The notes: generated from the letters alone by a model not told the origin. 64,000 nucleotides of DNA from Amaurobius ferox (GCA_951213105.1 OX578145.1:120201239-120265238); one strand, 5' to 3'; shown: positions 34,860 through 45,238, numbered from the stretch's first letter. A program made the numbers and translations.

Positions 34860-35758
34860 TGTGCCGATTATTAATTTTGTTGATTAAAATTAATATTGTC
34901 AAAAAATGCATTTTACATTAAATTAATTATTTATTAGTATATTAATTATACATGTAATCTGTTCTAAAACTTACTGCTGTGTACATTGCGTTGGTGGCCG
35001 CAAAACCCACCTATTTCTGTGCTTAACGGGATACTAAGTTAACAAACTAAAAATTAAGGTTAATAGTAAAGGAACAAATATTTATTTATCACATACTCAA
35101 TTTACACTCTTTAGTTTTACAAATTAAATAAATATCACAATAGTGGAATACATCTCAATGGTAGTTCGGGGGGTGTAATGCCAGATGAATTGATATTTGG
35201 TTGGAGCACGTGGTGGGATGCATTAATTAGCTTTTCCTTAAAAACACAAATTTAGACAAAGAGGTTATCCTCATATAGTTTAATTGTACGGTACCTGATC
35301 TTCTTTCATATAACTTGGGTAACACCGATGCTTTGTCACACTTTACACTTGCAATACCAGATGAACATGAGCTCTCCTTCGAATTCCTATATCAGAGACG
35401 CACACACAACTCTTAACTCTGCTACCGTCGCTTCTTCTTGACTAGTCTAACTATAACAGCCTGCCTTGACCAATTCTGACTCCCACTTCGAGCAACTCTC
35501 ACTTATATCCCTTTTTCGGTCGGCGGTCCACGTGCTGAAATGTAGAGCTGAGAGCTAATCCGTAGACATGGCGTCGCCGTCTCGGTTGCCGCCAAACGGC
35601 TTAGTGTGGTATGTAAACATGGGCGTGGTATGTAAGATATGGGGCCACCTGTATATTATCGCCCATCTGCTTAGCGTGGGGATAATCCGCCCGCATTCCT
35701 GGTTCCATTATTTTTTAATCCTTCCAAATATTTATTACTTTACATTTCTGGCATTACA
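34860..35758 (-). repeat. Gypsy 3' LTR (899 bp)
   Basis: Plus strand TGTGCC...ATTACA, so minus strand TGTAAT...GGCACA. It is uninterrupted, and therefore gives the original LTR length. Confidence 0.95.
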
Positions 35759-35771
35759 TTCTCACCCCCCC
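35759..35771 (-). other. Gypsy polypurine tract
   Basis: Minus strand GGGGGGGTGAGAA directly abuts the 3' LTR, the position of the plus-strand primer. Confidence 0.7.
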
Positions 35772-36433
35772 GCGAAAAAAAAGTCCAAAAGTTACTCTCC
35801 CACAGTTTCACCCCAGTGGTAAGAAATTAAGTTCACAATGGTTCCTCGTAAACACATAAGTTCATCCATCGTGAGAAAGGCTGAGTTCCACTTTTTAGCC
35901 TCGTACAACTCATAGCTTTGATAGTTCTTTGTAGTTTCTTGATAGTTCCCTGTCAAGTTAGTCCATTATTCATAATTGACATAATGTACCATAAATTACA
36001 TGAGGATTACCAACATTCACATTATTATTAAATTGTAAATTTTGATATATATTATTTGCAATGCATAATTTTCATTTCTCCTTTTACATAATTATTTACA
36101 TACGACATATCATTACATAACAGCATTCATTACTTTATTATTATTATACATTTTCTTGTTATCATTTCATTTTGTAACATATTGTAGTAGTGCAACTATC
36201 AACTTCCGATTCTTGGTTATGGTTGAATTCCATACCACCATATTATTTATAAATTACTTTGTTATTTCACTTTTTTTTTTTTTTTTTTTTTTTGAACTTG
36301 CCATATATGTAATGTCAGAAATACATAACATACTTTTTGAAATATACTTATATCCACAATTTAAAACATATACATATACACTCAATTATCACTTTCTATT
36401 TATGACATTAATTACAAACTTTTTATATATTTT
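35772..36433. other. Gypsy 3' untranslated region
   Basis: Between the pol stop and the PPT. AT-rich with a T-run at about 36270-36293. Frames here are shadows; there is no envelope-like ORF. Confidence 0.6.
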
Positions 36434-38596
36434 TCATATTCTTTGTTTTATGAAATTACTATTTACAACAATTCGAGGGCGAAAATTATACCCTCTGGCA
36501 TTATAACAAACCTCATCATCATTTCTATTATTTTCACAGTTTAATTGCTTTTCTTTAGTGACCTTCCCTTCCTTAATTTGACTTTGATCATTATTTCTAA
36601 TCACTTTCTCATTTTGATTTTTTTCTTTGTCCTGTGTGTGTGTGTGGTTTGATTCGCTTTCGTCACTATCTTTCAAATATTGTTTTCGCTCCGCTGCCAT
36701 GTATAGTTTATTTATGTGCACTTTATAAGTTTTATTTTCATCACTTTTAAGACATATTATAACATTATTATTTCGGACTAATTTCGTAATTCTAAATGGT
36801 CCCTCATATCGATCCTCTAATACCCTTGGTTTTAGGAACTTTTTTAGGTACACTGTCGCTCCTATAAATATATCGTTTTTTCTCACTATTTTATATTTCT
36901 TTATTTGTTTGTCATTTATCAGCTTTTGTTGTTCCGATGCGTCTTTCACGACTTTATCTATATTTTTTAAATGCTGTGCCACATAATTTTTATAATTATT
37001 TATATCACTATACATTATATCTATTTCTTCCTTACTTGGTATGTTTGTTTGTTTAATATTTTCAAATGGCAATGATAAATCTCTAAGATAGAACAGGAAT
37101 GAAGGCTCAAATCCTGTATTACTGTTAATAGTGTTATTCACATAAAACTTAAACCATTTTAAAGATTCATCCCATTCAAACGTAGTCTTTGACAAACACA
37201 TTATACATTGTTTCATGTCTCTGTGTATTCTTTCACAACGACCTAAAGAACTTGGGAAATAAACCGAACTGTATCGCCTTTCAATATTTAATGCATTTGT
37301 AAAATCTATGTATTCTTTACTTTTAAAAATTTGAGCATTATCGCTTTGAATAATAATTGGAACTCCATAAGTTGTCACGAAGTTTGTTAGCTTATTCACT
37401 ATTGTTTTAGCAGTAATGTCTCTGACTGCATAGGCCTCAAAGTATCGTGAAAACATGTCTACAATTGTAATTACAAAATTATTTCCTCCATTACTGCGCG
37501 GTAGTTTTCCTACGCAATCCAGTTGTAAATATATTCCTGGTTTTAATATTTCTGGCATAGCCTGAAGTCTGGCTGGTGGTATATTTTTGTGTTTTACTAA
37601 TAAGCATTGATTACAAGACTTACAAAAATTTTCCACGTCTTGGAAAGCCCCTATCCAAAAATATTTTCTTGAAAGTAATTGGTATGTCTTTTTTACTCCG
37701 AAATGAGGGAAATGTGCTATCTCTATTATCTTTCCCTTTAGCGAGTGCGGTATTACAATCTTATTCTCATTTATTTTCCTATACGTTTGTCTTTTATTTT
37801 CCTTCTTTACCATTAACAGTTTATTTTGGCTATCAATATAGTATACCTTGTTATTGTGATATCGGTTTCTTCCTTTTTGTAATTCCTCTCTAATTTTACT
37901 TAATTTTTCATCTACCATTTGTTGCTCTAATATTTTCTCCACATTTATCTCATCATTTTTAATTAAAGTATTTACATATTTGATTTGGTTATCATTGTCA
38001 AATACATATCTCGAGCAATAATCACTTGCGTTATTTTCACCTTTTTGATATTTGAATTTAAAATCATACTGACTTATGTCAATTAGCCACCTCGATATGA
38101 TATTTGGCATTTTATCTAATTTTATGTGGTACATAAGGGATTTTGCGTCACTCAGCAAGGTGAAACTCCTTCCGAACAGATATTCTCTGAAGTGTTGTAA
38201 GGATGCGTGTATAGCTAGCAATTCTAGCTTTATTGCAGGATAACGCTTCTCTGCCGGGTTCACAGGTCTTGAATAAAATTCGATAACATGATCGACTCCA
38301 TTTACCCTTTGCATCAAAATACTACTAATTCCCTTACCTGAGCCATCCGTAGTTAAGACAAACGGGTTTACTTCATCAGGCTGTCTTACAACTGGTTCTT
38401 TAAAAATTGCATTTTTTAATTTTTCAAAAGCTTTTCTACATTCATTATTCCACTCGAACCTAACATTCTTTTTTGTCAAATTTACCAACGGTTCTGCAAT
38501 TTGTGCATAATTTTTTATCAGACCTCTAAAATAGTTTGTTGTCCCAAGAAAGCTTTTTACTTGTTTAACCGTTTGGGGTTGTTTGAAATTTTGCAC
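36434..38596 (-). CDS. pol: Gypsy Pol, second part: RNase H and integrase
   Basis: A 720-codon frame, opened by a GTG at 38596 only because of the offset; in the intact element it continues RT. 'TVKQVKSFLGTTNYFRGLIK' is the RT connection region. RNase H acidic residues are at D84 (TTDGSG), E125, D150 (LLSDAKS) and D192 (NNASDYC). The integrase HHCC finger is at H295, H298, C325 and C328. The DD35E core is D360 (LQLDCVG), D419 (QSDNA) and E455 (GRCERIH). A GPF-type module (YEGPFRITKL) lies near the C-terminus. The tail is charged (KDSDESESNHTHTQDKEK). All catalytic residues are present. No chromodomain or env is seen. Confidence 0.92.
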   Translation of the reverse strand: MQNFKQPQTVKQVKSFLGTTNYFRGLIKNYAQIAEPLVNLTKKNVRFEWNNECRKAFEKLKNAIFKEPVVRQPDEVNPFVLTTDGSGKGISSILMQRVNGVDHVIEFYSRPVNPAEKRYPAIKLELLAIHASLQHFREYLFGRSFTLLSDAKSLMYHIKLDKMPNIISRWLIDISQYDFKFKYQKGENNASDYCSRYVFDNDNQIKYVNTLIKNDEINVEKILEQQMVDEKLSKIREELQKGRNRYHNNKVYYIDSQNKLLMVKKENKRQTYRKINENKIVIPHSLKGKIIEIAHFPHFGVKKTYQLLSRKYFWIGAFQDVENFCKSCNQCLLVKHKNIPPARLQAMPEILKPGIYLQLDCVGKLPRSNGGNNFVITIVDMFSRYFEAYAVRDITAKTIVNKLTNFVTTYGVPIIIQSDNAQIFKSKEYIDFTNALNIERRYSSVYFPSSLGRCERIHRDMKQCIMCLSKTTFEWDESLKWFKFYVNNTINSNTGFEPSFLFYLRDLSLPFENIKQTNIPSKEEIDIMYSDINNYKNYVAQHLKNIDKVVKDASEQQKLINDKQIKKYKIVRKNDIFIGATVYLKKFLKPRVLEDRYEGPFRITKLVRNNNVIICLKSDENKTYKVHINKLYMAAERKQYLKDSDESESNHTHTQDKEKNQNEKVIRNNDQSQIKEGKVTKEKQLNCENNRNDDEVCYNARGYNFRPRIVVNSNFIKQRI

Positions 38597-40774
38597 AGTT
38601 TTTTATTGATGGGCTTATACCATTCGCATTTACTTTATATCCTAAAAATTCAATTTGCGATTTGCATATCTGTAACTTCGCCGGGTCGAGTGTTAAATTA
38701 TTTTCTTTCAATCTTTGGAAAACAATTTTGATTTTCTCTAACATTTCGTCGTTATTTTGTGCGCATATGACTAAGTCATCTAAGTAAAAGTATATTTTTA
38801 ACTCTGATAGATCTCCTAACACTTTGTTCATTAAAAGTTGAAAATATGCTCCTGAGTTTTTAAGACCAAACGGAATTCTTTTAGGATTAAAATTTCCCAT
38901 AAAAGTTGTGAACGTTAAGGCCTTTCTATCTTGTTTTCTTAGTTCGATCTGAAAAAACGCCGCCTTCAAATCCATAACTGTATAAATTTTACTACCAGCG
39001 ATATTTTGTAATATATCCTTCACCTTTGGTAAGTTTATTGGCAAAAGTGGTAAATACGCGTTTATGGCCCTATAATCAATAGCAAGTCTATATTTAGGTT
39101 CTTCATTTGGTTTACTTGGTTTCTTTACAAGAATAATGGGACTAGCGTACGTGCTTTGTGAACTTTCAATAATGTCATTTTCCAATAATTCCCTAATTTC
39201 TTTTTGCGCAATTTCTCGTACTGCTCTCGGAATTGGGTATGGTCGACTCTGAATAGGATAATTGTGCATAAGTTCGATTTTCGGTACTATTGCTGATGTT
39301 TTACCTAGGGTAGCATATGACTTTGAAAAAACCTCTGTATTGGTCATCATTAATGCAATAACTTTATTTCTATCTTCCTTATTTAAGTGCTGTACTTGAA
39401 AATCGTCTGGAGATATTTCTTTCTTTCTTAATTCCCGAATTTGTTGATAATCTGTTTTATTTAAATTTTGAATATTATTAATTTCCAACGTGGGTTTACT
39501 GCTTTTATTTTTTGTATCAACAATTTCGATTTGTTCTGTTATTATACCCACGTTCATATTTTTATTAAGTGTAATTTGGCAATTTTTTTCATTGTATAAC
39601 AACATTCTAATCTTATTTTTATTTTCTATACTTTGGATCGCTTCCTCCGTGATTAATGTTCTTGCCATTTTTATTGGAGAAAATAAAACATCCTGTCCCT
39701 CATTTAATTCCTGTGACAAAATCAATTGGACTATTTCTGACTCCCCTGGCTTTAATGTTATTTTTCTTTTCAATTTAGCGAAAATCTGCTTTTCCTCTTT
39801 CTTTTTAACATTCTTATTCTTATTACTTTCATTAGAACTTGGTAACCATTTTTCATCATTTACATTATCGCGAGTGCTACAATTTTGCATATTAGCGTTT
39901 TTTCTATCGTTATCGCTTTCATTATCCTCGCTTATTCTACCTTCATTCTCATTATTGAATTCATTACAACAATTATTTATTTCCTCATATTCGTCGTCAT
40001 CATTATCATCGCTTATTCTATCTTCATTCTCATTATTGGATTCATTATAACAACTATTTATTTCCTCATATTCGTCGTCATCAGTATTATAATTTTCATA
40101 ATTACTATTATATCTATTTTCATCGCGAATTCCCTGGCTTTGTGGTTTTTGTTTTGAATTCTGTATTGGGTTTGTATTTTCACTTTCATACAATTTAATC
40201 GCAGTATTCCCAAATTGTACTTCGTTATCTTTTGTATTTAAAATTGCTTTATGTGAGGATAAAAAGTCGTAGCCTAAAAGCATTTTATATTGCCCCTGAA
40301 AGTTCTGTTTTGTCACGAAAAAATAATTTTTGCATGCCTTTTCCCCAATTCTAAATGAAAATTGAATGCAATTTAAAAATTCTATATTTTCTTTAGTAAA
40401 CGTCTGAAGTATTACTCTTCTGGTTATGTATTTTATTTTTACATTTCTATTCTGTTTTAGTTTTTGAAATGTTTCCAAATCTATAATACTAACTTGAGCC
40501 CCACTATCAATTACACTTATTATTTTTATTCCTTTGCAATCTATTTCTACCATCGGTAATTGTGGGCTAGATACGTTTTCACATTCGCTTGAAAGGATAC
40601 TTTTGGTATCATATTTTGCTTTATCATTATTTTCATAATATTGTCCTCTCTCCAAATTTGTATAGTTTTGCCAGTCATCTCCATTTTTGTTATTTCTATA
40701 TGTTTGTGAACCGAATTTATTTATTTCTCTGGAATTTGTACGATTCGTTCCTTGGTCCCAAATTCCAGCTCTTA
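38565..40774 (-). CDS. pol: Gypsy Pol, first part: protease and RT
   Basis: The frame is open in the -1 register from the gag slippery site; the first internal ATG is at 40655. Counting from that Met, 'VIDSGAQVSIID' at 49-60 is the retropepsin active site. A long acidic Asn-rich linker (~160-290) follows. The RT fingers and palm run from ~500 with 'YRLAIDYRAINAYLP', 'YTVMDLKAAFFQIEL' (first catalytic Asp) and 'YLDD' at 624-627 (the catalytic pair). After 'QIEFLGYKVNANGISPSIK' the frame runs into a stop. The rest of RT, RNase H and integrase continue in the +1 register. The offset sits next to a six-base A/T run at 38599-38604, so one extra base (mutation or sequencing error) is the simplest cause. 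The linker is unusually long and low-complexity for a Gypsy Pol. Confidence 0.9.
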
Positions 40775-40781
40775 GTTTAAA
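40729..40781 (-). promoter_or_regulatory. Gag-Pol -1 ribosomal frameshift signal
   Basis: On the minus strand the gag frame reads ..AAT TTA AAC TAA, giving the X XXY YYZ heptamer T TTA AAC (40775-40781). A 6-nt spacer TAAGAG (40769-40774) follows. Then come stem arm CTGGAATTTG (40759-40768), a 20-nt loop, and the exact complementary arm CAAATTCCAG (40729-40738). Pol lies in the -1 frame relative to gag and is open from this point. Heptamer, 5-9 nt spacing and a stable stem are the known requirements for programmed -1 frameshifting. Confidence 0.85.
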
Positions 40782-41911
40782 TTACTATTATTATTGTTTC
40801 TCTCATATGTGTTTGATCTTATATTTCTTCCGTTGCGCCCCCTAAAATTTCCTCTTATACTTTGCCTCTCTCTATTTTCTACGTTGGTTTCTAATTGATC
40901 GTAATAATTTCTTTGATCATTATTATTTCCTTGATATTCCCTATTATTTCTATTATATCCTCCTCGTTCAAAATTTCTGCGATTTTCGTTTCTGTTTCCT
41001 CTGATATAATTTGTTTGCTCCAAACCATATTGCTGATAATTCATTCGTTTGGGATTCCTTGCAAATGCAGTATTACACTCATTGTACCAGCAATCTGAGA
41101 AATAATGTCCATTTTTTCCGCACCCTATGCAAAAAACAGCTCGTTCCATGGATTGATTTGGTATATTTTGCAATTTTAATTTATTAATTTCTAAAGTCAA
41201 ATCTTGAACCTGTGTTGTAAGTAACATTTCTTTCAGTTCGTTATGTGATTCTTCTGGAGTCCTATCATTAAGAATTATTTCAAACAGTTCGGCATCTTTT
41301 ATGGCATCTTCAAACCGCTGCGGATCTTTTTTCTTCACTTCAATTGCCAAATCAGGGCGTAATGCGCTAATGAATTTTCCCAACATTATTTTATTGGTTA
41401 TTTTCTCTACCTCTCCATCTGTTGTATCCTTAAGGTTCAAAAATTTACGCGCTGCGTTTTTTATTTTTAGCACAAGCTCGTCCACTGACATATCAGGCGT
41501 TTGTTTTATTTTATTGAAAGCGTCCTGTTCTTGCGTTATCGTTATTCTGTTTGAAAATTTATTTATTAGTAATATTTTTATTTTATCAAACTCCTTTTCG
41601 TTTTGTAATTCAGGGTTTTGAATTAAAAACTGCATAGCCTTATCTTTTAATCTGGTTTTAATGATAGCCACTTTATGCTCTTCCTTCCAACTTGCTAACT
41701 CCGCTAATTCATCAAATTGTTTTATAAAGAAATTTATATCTTCCTCCTTACTCCCACTAAATAATGGCAGGATCTGCATTACTGGAAAATCCATATTTTT
41801 ATTATTTCTATCCAATTTACTATAATTTTTATTTGATATTTTTGAATCTTCTTTCAAACTTGAACTCCTTGTTATAATTGAACTTTTCACCACTTTTTTA
41901 ACTGGTCCCAT
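40772..41911 (-). CDS. gag: Gypsy Gag polyprotein
   Basis: An intact 379-codon frame starts MGPVKKVV at 41911, the first ATG after the primer-binding site and ~260-bp leader. Residues ~40-230 form the capsid-like helical region ('FPVMQILPLFSGSKEEDINF', a Ty3/Gypsy-type gag start). Residues 261-274 are a single CCHC zinc knuckle (CIGCGKNGHYFSDC) for RNA binding. The tail is basic and Asn/Arg/Gly-rich (RGGYNRNNREY). It would assemble the cytoplasmic particle that packages the element RNA. The frame ends at TAA (40772-40774), immediately after slippery heptamer T TTA AAC, so a fraction of ribosomes should continue into pol. Confidence 0.95.
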   Translation of the reverse strand: MGPVKKVVKSSIITRSSSLKEDSKISNKNYSKLDRNNKNMDFPVMQILPLFSGSKEEDINFFIKQFDELAELASWKEEHKVAIIKTRLKDKAMQFLIQNPELQNEKEFDKIKILLINKFSNRITITQEQDAFNKIKQTPDMSVDELVLKIKNAARKFLNLKDTTDGEVEKITNKIMLGKFISALRPDLAIEVKKKDPQRFEDAIKDAELFEIILNDRTPEESHNELKEMLLTTQVQDLTLEINKLKLQNIPNQSMERAVFCIGCGKNGHYFSDCWYNECNTAFARNPKRMNYQQYGLEQTNYIRGNRNENRRNFERGGYNRNNREYQGNNNDQRNYYDQLETNVENRERQSIRGNFRGRNGRNIRSNTYERNNNNSNLN

Positions 41912-42160
41912 TCCTATATCCCATTTTTCTAATTATACCTTTGATCTCATTTAAAAGAACCATTTTTTCCATTTCATTGATAAAACTTTACATAATCATA
42001 CATATAACATAAGGAGAAATGAGAATTGTGCACAATATTTTCACAATCATCTATGTCGCCACCAGTTGTCCAACCTTATCAATATTCATTTTTTATTATT
42101 ATTATTCCTTTTATTTTTATTAATTTCATAAATCCTTATTTTATTCCCGTTACTGCTAAA
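41912..42160. other. Gypsy leader between PBS and gag
   Basis: About 250 bp of non-coding, AT-rich leader; presumably holds packaging signals, none recognisable by eye. Confidence 0.6.
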
Positions 42161-42173
42161 GTCACGAGCACCA
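42161..42173 (-). other. Gypsy primer-binding site
   Basis: Minus strand TGGTGCTCGTGAC begins two bases after the 5' LTR; TGG pairs with a tRNA 3' CCA. I cannot name the tRNA from memory. Confidence 0.65.
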
Positions 42174-42802
42174 AATGTGCCGATTATTAATTTTGTTGAT
42201 TAAAATTAATATTGTCAAAAAATGCATTTTACATTAAATTAATTATTTATTAGTATATTAATTATACATGTAATCTGTTCTAAAACTTACTGCTGTGTAC
42301 ATTGCGTTGGTGGCCGCAAAACCCACCTATTTCTGTGCTTAACGGGATACTAAGTTAACAAACTAAAAATTAAGGTTAATAGTAAAGGAACAAACATTTA
42401 TTTATCACATACTCAATTTACACTCTTTAGTTTTACAAATTAAATAAATATCACAATAGTGGAATACATCTCAATGGTAGTTCGGGGGGTGTAATGCCAG
42501 ATGAATTGATATTTGGTTGGAGCACGTGGTGGGATGCATTAATTAGCTTTTCCTTAAAAACACAAATTTAGACAAAGAGGTTATCCTCATATAGTTTAAT
42601 TGTACGGTACCTGATCTTCTTTCATATAACTTGGGTAACACCGATGCTTTGTCACACTTTACACTTGCAATACCAGATGAACATGAGCTCTCCTTCGAAT
42701 TCCTATATCAGAGACGCACACACAACTCTTAACTCTGCTACCGTCGCTTCTTCTTGACTAGTCTAACTCCAACAGCCTGCCTTGACCAATTCTGACTCCC
42801 AC

Positions 42803-45238
42803 ACTCACACTCGTTTGTCGTCGTTGATGAAGCACCTGGCGTTGCCGCCTCTATCTTCTGTGTTGAATGATTACTTGTGGTGTAGATGTGACATTACTTG
42901 TATGCACATAAAAGTTCGTTGATGAAGAACAACCCCTGATGGGCGGGGCCTCGTCGTATGAGCTGGCGCCACTGCGTCGAGGTGATGAGGCACGTTGGGA
43001 AGTCCGTATGCAACATGATGAGGCACGTGGGATAGACTGTTCACAATCTTCGGGGTATGTGAGGCACGTGGGAATGAGTTCAATGGCAGAACAGGTGATG
43101 AGGGAAATCCACACTGAGACTTCTCTGCCAGCCGGCCAAAGTTTAAAAGCTTAAATTTGGGGGGTTTGGGATTTGATGACTCTAGTTATCATTTCGACGA
43201 TTTGGAAAGTTTTTGTCATTGCGTCTTCGTCGCCTTTGAGAATTTTAACTACATCTTTTAAGATACTGCTGAGTTTATTAATATCAATGTATTGTTCTAC
43301 CTCTTTGTACAGACTTAGAAACTCTAGAAAAGCATTTGCAGATTGAGGGATTTTGTCTGATACAGGTTGAGTATGGGCTAAGTGCTCGCCAGTAGTTCCT
43401 CCTACCGTTTCGGCACTTGCCTGCTCTTCCTGCACAGGGGAGGTTATCCTAGTGGGGAGGGGGGGAAAGTTATCCTCGCCAAGGGTGGGTGAAGTTTTAG
43501 CAGATTTTTGTACCTTTTTCAATTCTTGCGTTTTTTTCCTAAACCAGGGGTTTTGGGGACAGTGACTAAAATTGGCAGGGTGGGATCCTGAACAGTTGGC
43601 GCATTTCGCCGGGGTGTCCCTATTTTTTGTGCAGTTTCTCGTGGGATGACCTTCGCCACATTTAAGGCAGCGGGGAGGGAGGGTACACTGGTCAGAATGA
43701 TGGTTCCAAAGTTGACAATTGTAGCACATTTTATGGCCTCTCGCCTTAAAAAGTTGAACTTTGATTTGCATGGAAAACAGGGAATTTACTTCATAAATCC
43801 CCGCCCATCCTTCCGTTGGCACAAGTCCAACCAAGAAGATGGGGAGGGGGGTCCTATCACGCCTATTCCTTAGCTGCGTGATTCTAACAATTTTAAAACC
43901 AAGCGCGGCAAGCTCTTTTTTTATTTCCTCAATACTGGTATTAGTGGGCAAGCCCTTTATTACTATCTTCCTCGGCCTATCCGTTTTGAGGTTTAATGAA
44001 CTGAAAGGAATCCCCTCACGGGTTAAGTGAGCCTGCACACGCCTGTAGTCCTCAACGGACCCAGGAGTGATCCGGATCACTCTTCCCATGAGAAGACCCT
44101 TAACTTTGCACTCTAAAAACTTGTTTAAGTCCTCTATGAGGGCTCCCCAATTAATTGTGGAGTCCACATAGAAGGACGAGACTTTTTCCTTAGGGGGGGA
44201 TGGCGCCTCAGTCATTTCGACTTCATCGTCATTTAATTTGCTAAATTTATTTTTGGTTTGGATATCCTGGGATTTTAGTTTAGAAGTAGAGGGTTTACTA
44301 CTATCAGAAGTTTTCAACTTTTTGCTTTTAGGCTGGGTGATATACCCTTCAAGATTACTAAACATTTCGTGTTTAAATTTAAGATATAACTCGTCCTCTG
44401 TTTTAGTTTTCCTATCTCTATATATATCATATACAAGATTGTAAGATTTCCTATTAGTAAAAGTACTAAGATTAGGGTGGCTGGCTAGCAGATTGGAATC
44501 AGAAATGGTACCTGATAGTATTGTCCTGATCATCTTGGCTCGATCGAAGTCGATCCCGTCTTCCTCCAGCTCCTCTTCAAGTCTGGCGATGATCCAGTCG
44601 TAAATCTTGAAGTGGCTGTATATTTTCCACTCAGCAGAGTCTTTCTTTAACTGGTCGCTATCACATCCCAGGGTCTTGATGTAGGCTGCCGCGTAGCCGG
44701 CCGCACTTGGGGTATCCTCGTCCTCCGATGAAGAAACAGTCTCTCCTTGATCCTGGTCATCCATGATCTCGGCCCAGTTCTTCTTTTCTTTACTCGCCCG
44801 CTGTAACACGTGCTTGGCTGACACTCCTTGTTGCGCCATTTTCACGGCAGTTGGTTCCACAATCTTTACACTGTCCATATTGAACCGAAGTTCAGAAGTA
44901 TAATCTACACCATTGTCCAACATCAGCTGTTTCCAGCCATGTCTACCTCTCCAGTCTTTCAAAATATTCACATCCGTCTTAACTGGCTCCGCAGCGAGCT
45001 GCTTGCACGTGTATCCACCATGCTGTATCACTAAGTCCTTCCAGGCTTGAAATCCTTTCGCTTCCACCGGTGAGATGAATAGCTCCTCCACACTTGTAAT
45101 AATCCTATGCACATCCATCGTAAATTACTTTGCCCGATGCGGTTTACTAAAAATTAGTACACTCACGCCCAAGCCAAAGTAAGAAATCCGACGAGCCCCT
45201 CCAAGCTGAGCCCCTTGAGCGTGGCCTGATGAGTATGA
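42803..45238 (-). mobile_element. ORF1-only non-LTR element with 11-bp TSD
   Basis: An insertion of exactly 2436 bp in the Gypsy 5' LTR, flanked by CTGACTCCCAC at 42792-42802 and 45239-45249. On the minus strand it has a 120-bp 5' UTR (starting TCATACTCATCAGGCCACGC), one intact ORF1, and a ~348-bp 3' region ending in '..AACGAGTGTGAGT' with no poly-A. No reverse transcriptase is present anywhere, and the ORF is uninterrupted. This fits a HAL1-like, trans-mobilised 'half-LINE', or a LINE that lost ORF2 by internal deletion. The 3' region carries a repeated 'GAGGCACGTGGGA'-type motif near 42990-43075. Confidence 0.85.
43151..45118 (-). CDS. LINE ORF1 protein with PRE_C2HC and three zinc knuckles
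   Basis: An intact 655-codon frame (MDVHRIITSVEELFIS...VIKSQTPQI). Residues 1-320 form a long N-terminal region with an acidic Ser/Glu/Asp patch (~122-136, DQGETVSSSEDED) and a Lys/Ser-rich stretch (~262-290). Residues ~383-460 match the PRE_C2HC domain found before zinc knuckles in arthropod jockey-clade ORF1 (RKIVIKGLPTNTSIEEIKKE, 'PLPIFLVGLVPTEG'). Knuckles lie at 465-478 (CX2CX4HX4C), 484-496 (CX2CX3HX4C) and 506-520. A helical C-terminus follows. Such proteins coat LINE RNA as a chaperone in ribonucleoprotein particles. The start is the first ATG after a 120-bp leader. The lack of any stop or frameshift, and its place inside a young LTR, imply very recent insertion. Confidence 0.9.
   Translation of the reverse strand: MDVHRIITSVEELFISPVEAKGFQAWKDLVIQHGGYTCKQLAAEPVKTDVNILKDWRGRHGWKQLMLDNGVDYTSELRFNMDSVKIVEPTAVKMAQQGVSAKHVLQRASKEKKNWAEIMDDQDQGETVSSSEDEDTPSAAGYAAAYIKTLGCDSDQLKKDSAEWKIYSHFKIYDWIIARLEEELEEDGIDFDRAKMIRTILSGTISDSNLLASHPNLSTFTNRKSYNLVYDIYRDRKTKTEDELYLKFKHEMFSNLEGYITQPKSKKLKTSDSSKPSTSKLKSQDIQTKNKFSKLNDDEVEMTEAPSPPKEKVSSFYVDSTINWGALIEDLNKFLECKVKGLLMGRVIRITPGSVEDYRRVQAHLTREGIPFSSLNLKTDRPRKIVIKGLPTNTSIEEIKKELAALGFKIVRITQLRNRRDRTPLPIFLVGLVPTEGWAGIYEVNSLFSMQIKVQLFKARGHKMCYNCQLWNHHSDQCTLPPRCLKCGEGHPTRNCTKNRDTPAKCANCSGSHPANFSHCPQNPWFRKKTQELKKVQKSAKTSPTLGEDNFPPLPTRITSPVQEEQASAETVGGTTGEHLAHTQPVSDKIPQSANAFLEFLSLYKEVEQYIDINKLSSILKDVVKILKGDEDAMTKTFQIVEMITRVIKSQTPQI

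Noticed and set aside
35568..35822. Plus-strand frame starting MASPSRLPPNG, repeated at 45331-45618
   Set aside because: Lies inside both LTRs, opposite to element orientation; repeated only because the LTRs are repeats.
36434..36760. Envelope gene downstream of Gypsy pol
   Set aside because: The tail is hydrophilic, part of Pol; no signal peptide, membrane segment or spliced ORF lies before the PPT.
38592..38606. A AAA AAC in the RT frame as a second -1 frameshift site
   Set aside because: The heptamer is in frame, but RNase H lies in the +1 register, so a -1 slip would not reach it.
36434..41911. Plus-strand frames across the Gypsy body (for example 36156-36506, 39490-40050)
   Set aside because: Hydrophobic shadows of the Asn/Asp/Lys-rich minus-strand gag-pol coding sequence.
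42851..43150. Start of a LINE ORF2 after ORF1
   Set aside because: The frames carry no endonuclease or RT motif and the element ends within 350 bp at its target duplication.
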